From Oscillibacter sp. (GTDB taxonomy: Bacteria; Bacillota; Clostridia; Oscillospirales; Oscillospiraceae), in the NCBI GenBank assembly GCA_017446225.1, contig JAFSRH010000029.1, positions 1 through 46,792 on the forward strand: a DNA stretch of 46,792 nt. Direction: 5' to 3'. Below, piece by piece: positions 1 through 9,080 of the stretch. The notes under the pieces were generated by a model. That model was not told the origin of the DNA and did not search any database. It saw nothing but the letters and a program-made list of their open reading frames with translations. The position numbers were made by a program, and so were the translations under genes. Position 1 is the stretch's first letter; every line of letters begins with the position of its first letter.

Positions 1-1005
1 CTGAAAGAACTGGCTGTGAGCGACTGGGACACTACCAGCTTAACGGACATTGGCGGAATATTCGGCGACACCGGCATAACGACAATGGATTTGAGCAAGT
101 GGAACACTTACGGCTTCACCGACGTACACGGGGTATTTACGGACTGCGCCGCGCTGACGGAAGTGCGCGTAAACAACTGGGATACCTCAATGGTGACGAC
201 ATTTGCCGCAACTTTCCGGAACTGCACTGGCCTGACAGAGGTGGATTTGTCCGGCTGGGACACGTCTAAAGGCGCAAACCTCGCGCAGATGTTCATGGGT
301 TGCGAAAACCTGAAGACCATCCTTGTTTCTGAGCGTTTTGTAACTCCGAACGCGACGCTGGTGGAAAATATGTTTACGGGTTGCGCATCGCTGGTGGGCG
401 GCGCCGGAACCAAATACAATGCCGAACGCACGGATAACGCTTACGCACGGATTGACAGTCCCGATGCGCCGGGATACTTCACGCTTGCGGGCGCGGAGAC
501 GCCGGAAGCGTATGTCGTGAGTTTCAACGCCAACGGCGGCGGCGGGTCCATGGACAGCGTCACGGTTATCAAAGGCGGCTCCTTCACGCTCCCGCAAAAC
601 GGATTCAGCGCGCCCTCTCAGAAAAAATTCCGTATCTGGGCGGTCGGGAATATCGAATACGCGCCGGGAAGCGTCCTGACGGTGAACGCTCCCGTGACGG
701 TCACGGCGCAATGGGAGAACGCGTCCGCGTCCGCGCAGGGCTGTTATGTGGCCACTTCGGTTTACGGCTCCTATGACTGTCCGGAGGTCTGGACGTTGCG
801 CCGCTTCCGCGACAATGTGCTTGCAAAGACGTGGTACGGACGGCTGTTCATCCGCTTCTATTACGCCGTCAGCCCCACGGCCGTGCGGCTCTTCGGCGAC
901 TGCGAATGGTTCCAAAACTTCTTCCGGGGCCGTCTGGACAAGATGGTTGACGGCTTGCAGTCCAGCGGCTTTGCCTCCACGCCCTATCAGGACAAAGACT
1001 GGTAA
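1..1005 (+). CDS. BspA/DUF285-type surface protein with CFI-box C-terminus (5' truncated)
   Basis: The reading frame is open from base 1, so the start lies outside the window; the GTG at 16 is internal. Residues 1 to about 110 carry repeats of the form WDTS..T....F..C..L, typical of the DUF285/BspA-like leucine-rich family of surface proteins. About residues 170-240 resemble an InlB-type B-repeat (VSFNANGGGGS at its start, VTVTAQW at its end). From residue 248 the segment CYVATSVYGSYDCPEVWTLR, followed by LAKTWYGRLFIRFYY, matches the CFI-box-CTERM domain found at the end of many clostridial proteins, whose role is not known. No LPXTG motif or C-terminal hydrophobic anchor is visible. Likely exported and cell-associated; the ligand is unknown. 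A nested inverted repeat follows the stop. Confidence 0.85.
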   Translation: MKELAVSDWDTTSLTDIGGIFGDTGITTMDLSKWNTYGFTDVHGVFTDCAALTEVRVNNWDTSMVTTFAATFRNCTGLTEVDLSGWDTSKGANLAQMFMGCENLKTILVSERFVTPNATLVENMFTGCASLVGGAGTKYNAERTDNAYARIDSPDAPGYFTLAGAETPEAYVVSFNANGGGGSMDSVTVIKGGSFTLPQNGFSAPSQKKFRIWAVGNIEYAPGSVLTVNAPVTVTAQWENASASAQGCYVATSVYGSYDCPEVWTLRRFRDNVLAKTWYGRLFIRFYYAVSPTAVRLFGDCEWFQNFFRGRLDKMVDGLQSSGFASTPYQDKDW

Positions 1006-1016
1006 GCGGTCACTGA

Positions 1017-1110
1017 AAACAGGGGGATGTTTCGGAACCGGCCAATAGCCTTTTCTCTGGGAACGTCTCCCCTGTTTCCGGGACTGTCTCACAACGTTGA
1101 GGCAGTCCCG
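1017..1110 (+). terminator. Nested inverted repeats after the surface-protein gene, possible terminator
   Basis: The 160-base gap between the first two genes holds two inverted repeats. AAACAGGGGGA at 1018-1028 can pair with TCCCCTGTTT near 1068-1077, and CGGGACTG at 1079-1086 pairs perfectly with CAGTCCCG at 1103-1110, with CTCA/TGAG extending the stem inside the loop. There is no T-run directly after the second stem (an ATTTT occurs about 10 bases later), so a Rho-independent terminator is only a possibility. A third small stem, GGGCC/GGCCC, lies near 1127-1145. Confidence 0.4.
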
Positions 1111-1165
1111 ATCCTCAAATTTTAGCGGGGCCTTTCCGTGTGGCCCGTAATGAGGAGAAAATTGT

Positions 1166-1930
1166 ATGAAAAAGAAAAGCAAAAAATCGCTTGTTCTCAA
1201 GATTCTGCTTGTCCTTCTTGTTTTGGCTCTGCTGTGGGTTGCGCGTATCGTGTTCTTCGTGCTCCAACATCAGGCCGGCGCGAATGAAACGGCATTGGAG
1301 GCCATGAAAGGCGGCGGAGGCGTTACGGTAGAGGAAATTCCCGAGGGCTGGCTGTTTGACGGGCCGTCCGGGGATACGGCCCTTGTGTTTTATGTCGGCT
1401 TCCGGGTAGAGGAAGCCGCGTACGCGCCCCTTCTCCTGCTGGTCGCTCAGGAAAGCGCGGACGTGTTTCTTGTGAAAATGCCGTTGCTCATCTCCTATCT
1501 GGGGGTCGGCAAGGCCGATGAGATACGCAACGCCTATTCTTACGAACACTGGTATATTGCCGGACATTCCATGGGCGGAAACGCGGCGGCAAGTTACGCG
1601 CTTTCCGCCAAAAATCCGCCGGACGGCCTGATTATGCTTTCCGCCTTTCTGAGAAGCGGGACGAAAATAAATACCAGAACGCTGGCGCTTTACGGCTCCC
1701 ATGATCAGGCCATTGACGTAAGTCAGTTTGAACCCATGCGGGCCTTCCTGCCCGAAGGTTCGGAGGTACACTGTATCGAGGGCGGCAATCACGGGCAGTT
1801 CGGCAGTTACGGACAGCAGACCGGCGATGGGCTTCCCGAAATCACGCCGGAAGAGCAATGGCGTGAGGCGGCCGACTGGATTCGCTGGTTTATCCGGGAC
1901 GGCAACGCCGCTTCCGCGCCGGACGCCTGA
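1166..1930 (+). CDS. Membrane-anchored alpha/beta hydrolase (Abhydrolase_5-like)
   Basis: A 254-aa protein with a lysine-rich N-terminus and one membrane helix (about residues 8-33), leaving the hydrolase domain outside the cell. The nucleophile elbow GHSMGG places the catalytic Ser at 135; SHD gives Asp180 and GGNHGQFG gives His209, so the triad is complete. The layout fits the short alpha/beta hydrolases of the Abhydrolase_5 group; substrate unknown, probably an ester. The ATG at 1166 is chosen for GAGGAG at 1152-1157. The next gene starts 41 bases downstream, so the two may be co-transcribed. Confidence 0.85.
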   Translation: MKKKSKKSLVLKILLVLLVLALLWVARIVFFVLQHQAGANETALEAMKGGGGVTVEEIPEGWLFDGPSGDTALVFYVGFRVEEAAYAPLLLLVAQESADVFLVKMPLLISYLGVGKADEIRNAYSYEHWYIAGHSMGGNAAASYALSAKNPPDGLIMLSAFLRSGTKINTRTLALYGSHDQAIDVSQFEPMRAFLPEGSEVHCIEGGNHGQFGSYGQQTGDGLPEITPEEQWREAADWIRWFIRDGNAASAPDA

Positions 1931-1971
1931 CCGGGAAACGGCGTTACAGCAACGCATGGGGTGAAAATGGC

Positions 1972-2940
1972 ATGAGCCACAAAAAACGAATCGTTTGCTT
2001 TTTTATGCTTATCGTCCTGTTCGCGCTCTCCGCGTGCGCTTCCGGACAGAACGCCGCTCCCGAACAGCCAAAGGATGATACCGCGGCGGAACTTTCCGTT
2101 GTGGCGACAGGCGGCGAGAAAATCGTACGGCTGGGCAGTTCGCCTTACGCCCTGCGGATCTCCGCCGAACTTTCGCCTTTACGCGTATCCAATGAGGATT
2201 GGGCGGACGATATGGTAGCCCATTATTGCGACAACGACAAACTGTTGGATTTTTCGGTCTACCAGTTTTCCAAAGAGGGCTACCCGGACACGCTGAAAGA
2301 GTTTGTCGAACAGGAAGCGGAGGAGTACGAAGCCACGGAAATGGTAACCGATATGACTGTCAACGGAATCTCCATAGGATATTACCGCGCTATGGATAGT
2401 TATGACGGCGTGTTTCGCGATGGCGTTACCTATGTGCTGGATAACCATGACGAGTATATCGAGATTGACTTCTGGTTCATTGGCTATCAGTCGGAACAGA
2501 AAACGCGGGAGATTATCAATACGCTGACCGTCATTGAAAGCGACGTCCTTCCGTTAGGCGCGTACCGGATACGGCTTCCGCGGGATTTTACGCTTGTCTC
2601 CGCCGCGGACGCGAATCCCGCCGTTTACAAGAGCGGAAATATGTCCCTGTGCCTGTATATCAGCCGCTTTCCCGCGGCGCAAACGTCCTTGGCGGATTTT
2701 GTCCGCGCGGAAGCCTCGCGCAAAAACGGCTCGAATCTTGAAACGGACGCGGAAATTAACGGCATTCCGGCGGCGTCCTATTGCGCCGTGGAAGTCATGG
2801 ACGGCGCGTTTCACAGTACATTGACCCGTGTCCTGAAGGACGATGGCGGCTTTACGGCGCTGACGTTCCGTCTGGACGGAATCACGGCGGAGGCGGAGGC
2901 GGCGAACATCTTAAACACGCTCGGCGCAATGGAACTTTGA
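1972..2940 (+). CDS. Lipoprotein with two tandem copies of one domain
   Basis: The 322-aa product begins with a charged n-region, a hydrophobic stretch and the lipobox LSAC (Cys23), so it should be lipid-anchored on the outer face of the membrane. The mature part looks like an internal duplication: about residues 50-185 and 195-322 each run through a YALRI/YRIRL-type strand, a ...FV..EA segment, an NGI...Y segment, a V.DG.F....TYVL/TRVL segment and end in (I/L)NTL. I do not recognise the domain; it resembles small clostridial lipoprotein domains of unknown role. It sits 13 bases before the STAS gene, so it may be the first gene of the signalling operon and a candidate surface input, which is inference. 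An ATG at 1967 is out of frame; 1972 is the start. Confidence 0.8.
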   Translation: MSHKKRIVCFFMLIVLFALSACASGQNAAPEQPKDDTAAELSVVATGGEKIVRLGSSPYALRISAELSPLRVSNEDWADDMVAHYCDNDKLLDFSVYQFSKEGYPDTLKEFVEQEAEEYEATEMVTDMTVNGISIGYYRAMDSYDGVFRDGVTYVLDNHDEYIEIDFWFIGYQSEQKTREIINTLTVIESDVLPLGAYRIRLPRDFTLVSAADANPAVYKSGNMSLCLYISRFPAAQTSLADFVRAEASRKNGSNLETDAEINGIPAASYCAVEVMDGAFHSTLTRVLKDDGGFTALTFRLDGITAEAEAANILNTLGAMEL

Positions 2941-2953
2941 AAGGGGTTACACA

Positions 2954-3259
2954 ATGGCATTGTTGATTGACATGAAGCGCAACGGCGACAGCCTGACGGT
3001 TTCTCCGGAAGGAAGGCTGGACACAAGCACCGCCCCGAACTTGGACGCGCAACTCCGGCCTGTTCTCAGTGAGGGCGTGAAGAATCTGGAAATAGACCTG
3101 AAAGCGCTGGATTACATTTCCTCCGCCGGACTGCGTCTCCTGCTTTCCGTTCAGAAAATCATGAGCGCTCAGGGGAACATGGTCGTGCGGAACGTCAACG
3201 AATCCGTGATGGAAGTCTTTCAAATCACGGGGTTTACGAACCTTCTGACCATTGAATGA
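2954..3259 (+). CDS. STAS-domain anti-sigma factor antagonist (SpoIIAA/RsbV-like)
   Basis: A 101-aa single STAS domain. The strand GRLDTSTAP and the signature YISSAGLRLLLS are typical; by alignment with RsbV the phosphorylated residue would be Ser57, the second serine. Proteins of this family bind a GHKL-type kinase when unphosphorylated and release its target; phosphorylation by the kinase inactivates them and a PP2C phosphatase reactivates them. Both a phosphatase (7409) and a kinase (9081) are encoded on the same strand downstream, so the set is a complete partner-switching triad. The AAAGGGG site at 2940-2946 precedes the ATG. No sigma factor gene is adjacent. Confidence 0.92.
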   Translation: MALLIDMKRNGDSLTVSPEGRLDTSTAPNLDAQLRPVLSEGVKNLEIDLKALDYISSAGLRLLLSVQKIMSAQGNMVVRNVNESVMEVFQITGFTNLLTIE

Positions 3260-3304
3260 ACCCGTATCCCATCGGCAACGCGGCCGATAGAAAGGAAATT
3301 TATC

Positions 3305-4411
3305 TTGGAATACAGCATTCAAGAAATGATCTTCCGGAAAGGGCGCGCTCCGGAAGAGACGGATTATGTCAACTCTAATGAGAGTATGTTAAACTTTCGC
3401 CTGTTTTCCGGGGACTTTTACGAGTGGAACGGCGGCAAACTGCGCTTTAAGCAGTGCGCCGATGTGATGGATTTTGAACAGGCGGCGAAAGCCTTTCCGC
3501 CTTTCGCGGGCATTACGTATAAGAACCGGGAGAAATTTCCGTACTTTGTCGGCGGTCTGGACCTGTTGGCCGGGTCCATGGAACGCGGGGAACCAATCGC
3601 GGTGGAAGGCGGGCCTTGTCTGTTCGGGGAATATGAGGTGACCGTTTCCGTCCGGCTGAAAGACGGACAAACGCGCCTGTTCGACTACGCCAACGGGAAA
3701 GCCTATCTGGAAGAAACCGAGTTTGAGGAAACCGACGATCTGGTGTCCTATCTGCGCACGAACGGGGAGCGCGTGGAGGAAATCCGCTTCCGGCAGAACA
3801 AATGGGACCTGACGCCGCAGGAATATTTGAACCTTTGCTACCCGTTCGAGATCGCCGCCGCCCTTCGCGGTCCGCTGGTCATTCCCATTCCGGATATGTC
3901 CTACCGGAAGTATCTGTTCTACGCGCTGGAATACGTCCCGGAGAAGATCCGGGCGGAGACCATGGAAGCGTTCGATGCCATCCTGAACCGGATTGCCGAT
4001 GTTTATCTGAACGTGATCGCGAAATTACAGGCGCGGTTTCAAATTGAGCGTTTCGCGTGCGTCCACCGGCGCGACCCGGAAGCCCTGAAAATCTGGTACG
4101 AAAAACGCGTCCCCTACATTGAGCGCGGAAAGGTCCTGCGGAGCCTGACGCGTCTGCCGGAAAAAATCGAACCCATCAAGGACTATATCTCTATGCCCGC
4201 ACTGCCGTTTTACCTCTTCGGCTCGACCAACCTTCTGCAAGTGGACAGCGTGGACGAAACGGACTCGTACCGGAAATGCAAGAAGGCGCACAAAAACGCC
4301 TGTCAAATGGGCTGCTTCCTGATTCCGGAACTTCTCAGCGGAGACGGCGTCCATACGCTCTACAGCGCGCCGTTACAGTGGAAGGAGTACGGCAATTACA
4401 ATGAGCCGTGA
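3305..4411 (+). CDS. Uncharacterised 368-aa cytoplasmic protein inside the partner-switching block
   Basis: I do not recognise this family. The protein has no signal peptide or membrane helix and is rich in aromatic and charged residues. It appears to have an N-terminal beta-rich part (about 1-165) and a helical C-terminal part (about 175-368) with conserved-looking stretches such as ALRGPLVIPIPDMSYRK and LPFYLFGSTNLLQVD. Three cysteines fall near the C-terminus (RKCKKAHKNACQMGC), which might bind metal, but this is a guess. The start is a TTG at 3305 behind AAAGGAAA; there is no better ATG. It lies between the STAS gene and the sensor-MFS gene with short gaps, so a role in the same signal pathway is likely from context only. 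Confidence 0.8.
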   Translation: MEYSIQEMIFRKGRAPEETDYVNSNESMLNFRLFSGDFYEWNGGKLRFKQCADVMDFEQAAKAFPPFAGITYKNREKFPYFVGGLDLLAGSMERGEPIAVEGGPCLFGEYEVTVSVRLKDGQTRLFDYANGKAYLEETEFEETDDLVSYLRTNGERVEEIRFRQNKWDLTPQEYLNLCYPFEIAAALRGPLVIPIPDMSYRKYLFYALEYVPEKIRAETMEAFDAILNRIADVYLNVIAKLQARFQIERFACVHRRDPEALKIWYEKRVPYIERGKVLRSLTRLPEKIEPIKDYISMPALPFYLFGSTNLLQVDSVDETDSYRKCKKAHKNACQMGCFLIPELLSGDGVHTLYSAPLQWKEYGNYNEP

Positions 4412-4427
4412 TAAGGGGGATTGGTTT

Positions 4428-7412
4428 ATGTTGCGAACGCTCCAAGAGAAAGCGCGAAACGCCTTCCGCGTTTTCAGGGAGTACCTCTTCTCTCGCGGAC
4501 TGAAGCCCGCGGATTTGACGATAGCGCTTCTTGCCGTGGCGCTGGTTTTATTCTGCTGGCTGTTTTCCATGCCCTTTTCGGAAGTTGTGACGTCCACCAT
4601 GGATATCACGCTGGGCTACAGCGCGAAACAGGACGAGCAGGGGCTTTATTACGTTGTGGACGATGGGCACAGCCGCCTGTTTTGCTTCAATGAGGAAGCC
4701 GACATTCGATACGCCATTGTGAATCCTTCGGACGGCGATGGGAACCTTTATATTGATGATTTCGCTGTTGAGAACGGCCTTGTTTACCTCTCCGCCACGG
4801 AATGGAACGGAATGCTCTTGTCAAGAGAAGTCATTGTCGTTTTCAAGAACGGACGCTACCTCCGTACGATTGCGGAGCGGGATTACAGCGCCGTGCTGGT
4901 GAACAAGCACCGCTTCCACGGAATCACGGTCCGGGACGGCGTGCTGTCCTATGTCGAATGCGAGGACAACGCGCTCATTCCCCATTGGATTACGTTGGCG
5001 GACGGGGAGGAGCGCACACAGAAAATTTACTTCGATAACGCCTTTAACGCGGTCAGCGACTGCGCGTTTTACGGCAACGGCTTCTACGTCATGGAAAAGA
5101 ACGGGCGTATTACGGCCTTCGAGGACGGGCGGCGGACGCTGGCCTATTCCACCCGCTGGAAAGGCGAGGAAAGCCGCTTCCCTTACCGTATGACGCTTGA
5201 CCCGCACGGCACGATTTGCTTTATAGATCTCCGCGCGGAAGAAGCGGTAAAAGTTGACAGCGCGCTTCAACGGAGCGTTTCCATCTGTGAGGAAACGATC
5301 TCTCAAACCGTTCATTTCACACAGGACGGAACCGGGGCCTTGTATCTGGAAGAGGACGGCTTACACGTGCTTTCCGACACGGGAACGAAAACCTACCTCA
5401 CGTTACACAAACCCCTGTGGCGCATTGCGTTGCAAATCGTATGGTGCGCGGCAATGGCGGTACTGACGCTTCTGCTCGCCACGCTCCTGCTCCGCGGCGT
5501 CATTGCCTTCGTGACCCGGAAATACACTACGGTGCAGTTAATTTCCTTCTGGGTCATTGGCACGGTGTCCACGGTTTCGGCCTTGCTTTGCGGAATGCTG
5601 ATCGGCAATTTCAGCGACATTTACCGGACCCGGATTACAAGCCAGATGGAGAACAGCGCCCGGATTGTGGCCAATCAGATTCCGTATGGGGTCATTGCCC
5701 AGATACAGCGGGCGGAAGACTTTGACGGCGAGGCCTACGAAACCCTGTGCAATGTCATGGAACAGGTCTTTCCTATGGACTTAGACCTCAACCGGCAGCT
5801 TTACTGTAACATTCTGCGTCTCTCGGAGGACGGCTCCATGGGTTTTGCCGTGGCGTATCTGGATCAGTCCATAGGGACCTATTTCCCGCTGGACGAAAGC
5901 GAACTGGCGGAAATGCGGGAAACGTACCAAGTGGAAGGAAGCGCGCAAAGCGTATGGAATAACGAGCTGGCGGATGTTTCCGGTACGTATCTTTCGGTGA
6001 CAGTCCCCGTTTATGAAAACGGGAAAGTCAGCGGCATTGTGGCGGTCGGAACGGAAACGAAGATCATCCAAGACATCATTACGCGTCTGCAAATCCAGAT
6101 TTTCCTCTCCATTATTGTTATCATGATGCTGATCTGGCTGATTATCTCCGAGGTGATGGCATGGTTCAGCAACCGGGGACTGTACCTGCGCACAATCAAC
6201 GAGGGAGACCTCAGCGCCCTGCCCGGGCACATGGTCCGTCTGCTGGTGTTCGCGGTGTTCGCCTGCTACAATATGACGACAACCTTCCTGCCGGTCTGGA
6301 TTCTGCGTAACAGTGAACTCTTCCCGGAAGCGTCGCGGGATTTCATGGCCTCCCTGCCGCTGACGGTGAATATCTTTGTCATTGGCGTGATGTCCCTGTT
6401 TACCTCCGCCGCCGTGCGCCGTCTGGGACTGGGAAGAATTATGACGCTCAGCACGCTTTCGTCCCTCTGCGGAAATCTGCTGATGTTCCTGTTTCCTTCC
6501 TATTACGCCATTTTCGCCGGACTGCTGTTGGACGGTATCGGCGTGGGCCTGATTACGAACGCGACTTATGTTCTGTTGACGTATATCAAAGATGAGGTCA
6601 ACCAGCAATGGGGTTTCACCCTCTACAACGCGGCGTATCTGTCGGGAATCAACTTCGGAATGCTGTTAGGCTCCCTGCTGGCCGTGGGAATCGGACAACG
6701 GCCCGTGTTCCTGATAGTGGCTCTGGTGTGGCTCTCCCTGACGCTGATCGGGAACCTGATGTTACGGCAACTGTCGGGACTGCTGAACTCGGAGACACAG
6801 GAAGAGGAAGCGCAGGAAGCCGGGATTTCCTTCGGGCGGTTCCTGTTCAACAAGCCGGTGATGAGCTTTATTGTCATGATTCAGAACCCCTATATTGTCT
6901 TTAACAGTTTCGTGTTCTACTTCGTCCCGCTGTTCTGCGGCAACATGGGCTACGATGAGACCATTGTCTCTATTTTGATTATGCTGTACTCGGAAGTGGC
7001 CGTGCTGACGGGCGATATGCTCACGCACCGTATCGCAAAAGCGCTGGGCAATAAGGGAATGTACGCCGCGTACCTGACCAATGTCCTTGCCGTAATGACC
7101 TTCGCGCTGACGCGTAATATGCTGGGCGTGGTGCTGGCCCTGCTGATGATGGGAGTCGCCGCCGCCTACGGAAAGACCCTGCAACAGACATGGTTCCTGA
7201 AACAAAAACAGGTCCGGCAATACGGCGAGGACCGCGCTATGGGCGTTTACAATTTCACGGAAAATATCGGCGAATCGCTGGGACCGATTGTGTTTGCCAA
7301 TCTGATGGCGCGGCGTCCTCTTCTGGGCGCGGTATCCTTGTTCTGCGGCGGGGTTGCCGCGCTTGGCGCCGGACACTTTGCCCTCAATCGAAAGGAGCTG
7401 AAAGAAAAATGA
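4428..7412 (+). CDS. Sensor-MFS fusion membrane protein
   Basis: About 994 aa. In order: membrane helix (30-50), a long extracytoplasmic beta-rich region that reads like propeller blades (55-330), two helices (332-362 and 371-395), a second extracytoplasmic region resembling a Cache/PDC sensor (400-550, ending in VPVYENGKVSGIVAVG), a helix (555-578), then a full MFS-type domain of about 12 helices (601 to the end). Ordinary MFS carriers are 380-450 aa, so the N-terminal 600 residues are an added sensory half. The ATG at 4428 is preferred to that at 4401 because AAGGGGG lies 8 bases before it; starting at 4401 would add nine residues and overlap the upstream gene by 11 bases. The stop overlaps the phosphatase start as ATGA, implying coupled translation. 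I infer a transporter-like receptor feeding the phosphatase. Confidence 0.85.
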   Translation: MLRTLQEKARNAFRVFREYLFSRGLKPADLTIALLAVALVLFCWLFSMPFSEVVTSTMDITLGYSAKQDEQGLYYVVDDGHSRLFCFNEEADIRYAIVNPSDGDGNLYIDDFAVENGLVYLSATEWNGMLLSREVIVVFKNGRYLRTIAERDYSAVLVNKHRFHGITVRDGVLSYVECEDNALIPHWITLADGEERTQKIYFDNAFNAVSDCAFYGNGFYVMEKNGRITAFEDGRRTLAYSTRWKGEESRFPYRMTLDPHGTICFIDLRAEEAVKVDSALQRSVSICEETISQTVHFTQDGTGALYLEEDGLHVLSDTGTKTYLTLHKPLWRIALQIVWCAAMAVLTLLLATLLLRGVIAFVTRKYTTVQLISFWVIGTVSTVSALLCGMLIGNFSDIYRTRITSQMENSARIVANQIPYGVIAQIQRAEDFDGEAYETLCNVMEQVFPMDLDLNRQLYCNILRLSEDGSMGFAVAYLDQSIGTYFPLDESELAEMRETYQVEGSAQSVWNNELADVSGTYLSVTVPVYENGKVSGIVAVGTETKIIQDIITRLQIQIFLSIIVIMMLIWLIISEVMAWFSNRGLYLRTINEGDLSALPGHMVRLLVFAVFACYNMTTTFLPVWILRNSELFPEASRDFMASLPLTVNIFVIGVMSLFTSAAVRRLGLGRIMTLSTLSSLCGNLLMFLFPSYYAIFAGLLLDGIGVGLITNATYVLLTYIKDEVNQQWGFTLYNAAYLSGINFGMLLGSLLAVGIGQRPVFLIVALVWLSLTLIGNLMLRQLSGLLNSETQEEEAQEAGISFGRFLFNKPVMSFIVMIQNPYIVFNSFVFYFVPLFCGNMGYDETIVSILIMLYSEVAVLTGDMLTHRIAKALGNKGMYAAYLTNVLAVMTFALTRNMLGVVLALLMMGVAAAYGKTLQQTWFLKQKQVRQYGEDRAMGVYNFTENIGESLGPIVFANLMARRPLLGAVSLFCGGVAALGAGHFALNRKELKEK

Positions 7413-9058
7413 AAACATACCGGAATCCGCTCCGGCGCAGTATTCTGTTCGGGTGCGGGATGTTCGTAATTTTGCTGTGCCTGACGCTCTCCGTGCTGGG
7501 CTTTGCGATCTACTATAATGGGATGATGGAAAAGTACCAGACCTACATCGGGGACGCTTTGACCCTGACCATGACGGAAATTGACGGGGAGGATTTGAAA
7601 CGCTGTATCGAAAGCGGGGAAAAATCCGAACAGTTTCAGCATACGCAGGACTTTCTCAACCGGGTTATGGATCGTTACGATTTCTATTTTTTATATATCG
7701 TAAAGCCCTTGAACCTGAACAAAACCGACAACATGATGGACGTAATGGCAGGTATGACGGAGGCGGAACGGGAAGCGTTAAACGGCGTCAGCTCCGTTAC
7801 GCTGGGCGGACTGACGGGCGAGAGCTATCCCCCGAAAGTCGCGCAATTCTATCTGAACGCTATGGACGGCGGACAGAAAATCAGTTACTACCTTAACTAC
7901 ACGGAGTTCGGCTTTATGTATACGGGTCTGGTACCTGTTTTGGACGCTTCCGGAAACGCGGTCGCAATTCTGGCGGCGGACTTAAGCATCCGTGAGGTGG
8001 TAGACGTATTTCTCCGCTACGTTCTGATCGTGCTGGCGGAAATCGTGATTTTGTCAACGCTCTTCCTGTTCATTCTGTACCGCTGGCTCAACCGGCGTGT
8101 GATCGCGCCCATGACAAAGCTGGAGCGTTCCGCGCAAAGTTTCGTTTTGAGCAGTCAGGGAGAGGAGAACCCGGACGCGCTCACGTTCAAGGACCCGGAA
8201 ATTCATACCGGCGATGAACTGGAATCTCTTTCCAGCGCGCTCAGTTCCATGTCGTATGACATGAAACGCTTCATGAAAAACCTGTTGAAAGTCACCGCCG
8301 AAAAGGAGCGTATCGGCGCCGAACTGAACGTGGCCACGAAAATTCAGGCCGATATGCTGCCGCGCATTTTCCCGGCGTTCCCGGATCGCAAGGAGTTTGA
8401 CCTTTACGCGACCATGACGCCGGCCAAAGAAGTCGGCGGCGATTTCTACGACTTCTTCATGATTGACGATGACCGCCTTGCCATGGTTATGGCGGACGTA
8501 TCCGGCAAGGGCGTGCCCGCCGCGCTGTTTATGGTGATTGCCAAGACGCTGTTGAAGAACCGCGCGCAACAGGACGCCGGAAGGGAAATTCATCCCGGCC
8601 AAATCCTCGCGGACGTGAACAATCAGCTTTGCGAAAACAACGATGAGGAACTGTTCGTAACCGTATGGCTGGGCGTGCTGGCGATTTCCACGGGACATCT
8701 GATTTCCGCGAGCGCGGGCCACGAGTACCCCGCTTTCTACCGCGCCGGGGCGAAATTCGAGCTGCAAAAGGAACGTCACGGCCCGCCGCTGGCGACCTTG
8801 TCGGGGTTGCGTTACCGGGAGAACGAGACGGATTTGGGCCACGGAGACGCGCTGTTTATTTATACGGACGGCGTGACGGAGGCGACCAGCGCGCAGGAGG
8901 AATTGTTCGGCGAGGAACGCATGATCAACGCGCTCAACGTCCACGCGGAAGACGCGCCGGAAACGATTATCAGCGATGTGCGGAAAGACATTGACGCGTT
9001 CGTGAAGGAAGCGCCGCAGTTTGACGACATTACGATGCTTTGCCTTCGCTATCGCTGA
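7409..9058 (+). CDS. Membrane-bound SpoIIE-type PP2C serine phosphatase with extracytoplasmic sensor
   Basis: 549 aa. Helix at 12-34, an extracellular sensor region (about 35-203) resembling single Cache domains, a second helix (204-227), a HAMP-like linker, a coiled linker (LKVTAEKERIGAELNVATKI) and a PP2C/SpoIIE domain. The metal-binding aspartates are in place: GGDFYDFF (Asp345), ADVSGKG (Asp363), YTDGVTEA (Asp487) and FDDIT (Asp539/540). The family dephosphorylates STAS antagonists such as the one encoded at 2954. The ATG at 7409 is chosen for AAAGGAG at 7391-7397 and the 4-base overlap with the previous stop; the frame stays open upstream but without a ribosome site. Confidence 0.92.
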   Translation: MKTYRNPLRRSILFGCGMFVILLCLTLSVLGFAIYYNGMMEKYQTYIGDALTLTMTEIDGEDLKRCIESGEKSEQFQHTQDFLNRVMDRYDFYFLYIVKPLNLNKTDNMMDVMAGMTEAEREALNGVSSVTLGGLTGESYPPKVAQFYLNAMDGGQKISYYLNYTEFGFMYTGLVPVLDASGNAVAILAADLSIREVVDVFLRYVLIVLAEIVILSTLFLFILYRWLNRRVIAPMTKLERSAQSFVLSSQGEENPDALTFKDPEIHTGDELESLSSALSSMSYDMKRFMKNLLKVTAEKERIGAELNVATKIQADMLPRIFPAFPDRKEFDLYATMTPAKEVGGDFYDFFMIDDDRLAMVMADVSGKGVPAALFMVIAKTLLKNRAQQDAGREIHPGQILADVNNQLCENNDEELFVTVWLGVLAISTGHLISASAGHEYPAFYRAGAKFELQKERHGPPLATLSGLRYRENETDLGHGDALFIYTDGVTEATSAQEELFGEERMINALNVHAEDAPETIISDVRKDIDAFVKEAPQFDDITMLCLRYR

Positions 9059-9080
9059 CGGTTGGACAGGAGGAGATCGT

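Noticed and set aside
187-1200. Long minus-strand reading frame opposite the surface-protein gene
   Set aside because: It is antisense to a gene with clear repeats and domains, has Arg/His-rich shadow composition and no ribosome site.
4401-4427. Upstream ATG for the sensor-MFS gene
   Set aside because: It overlaps the previous gene and the AAGGGGG site favours the ATG at 4428, though nine extra residues cannot be excluded.
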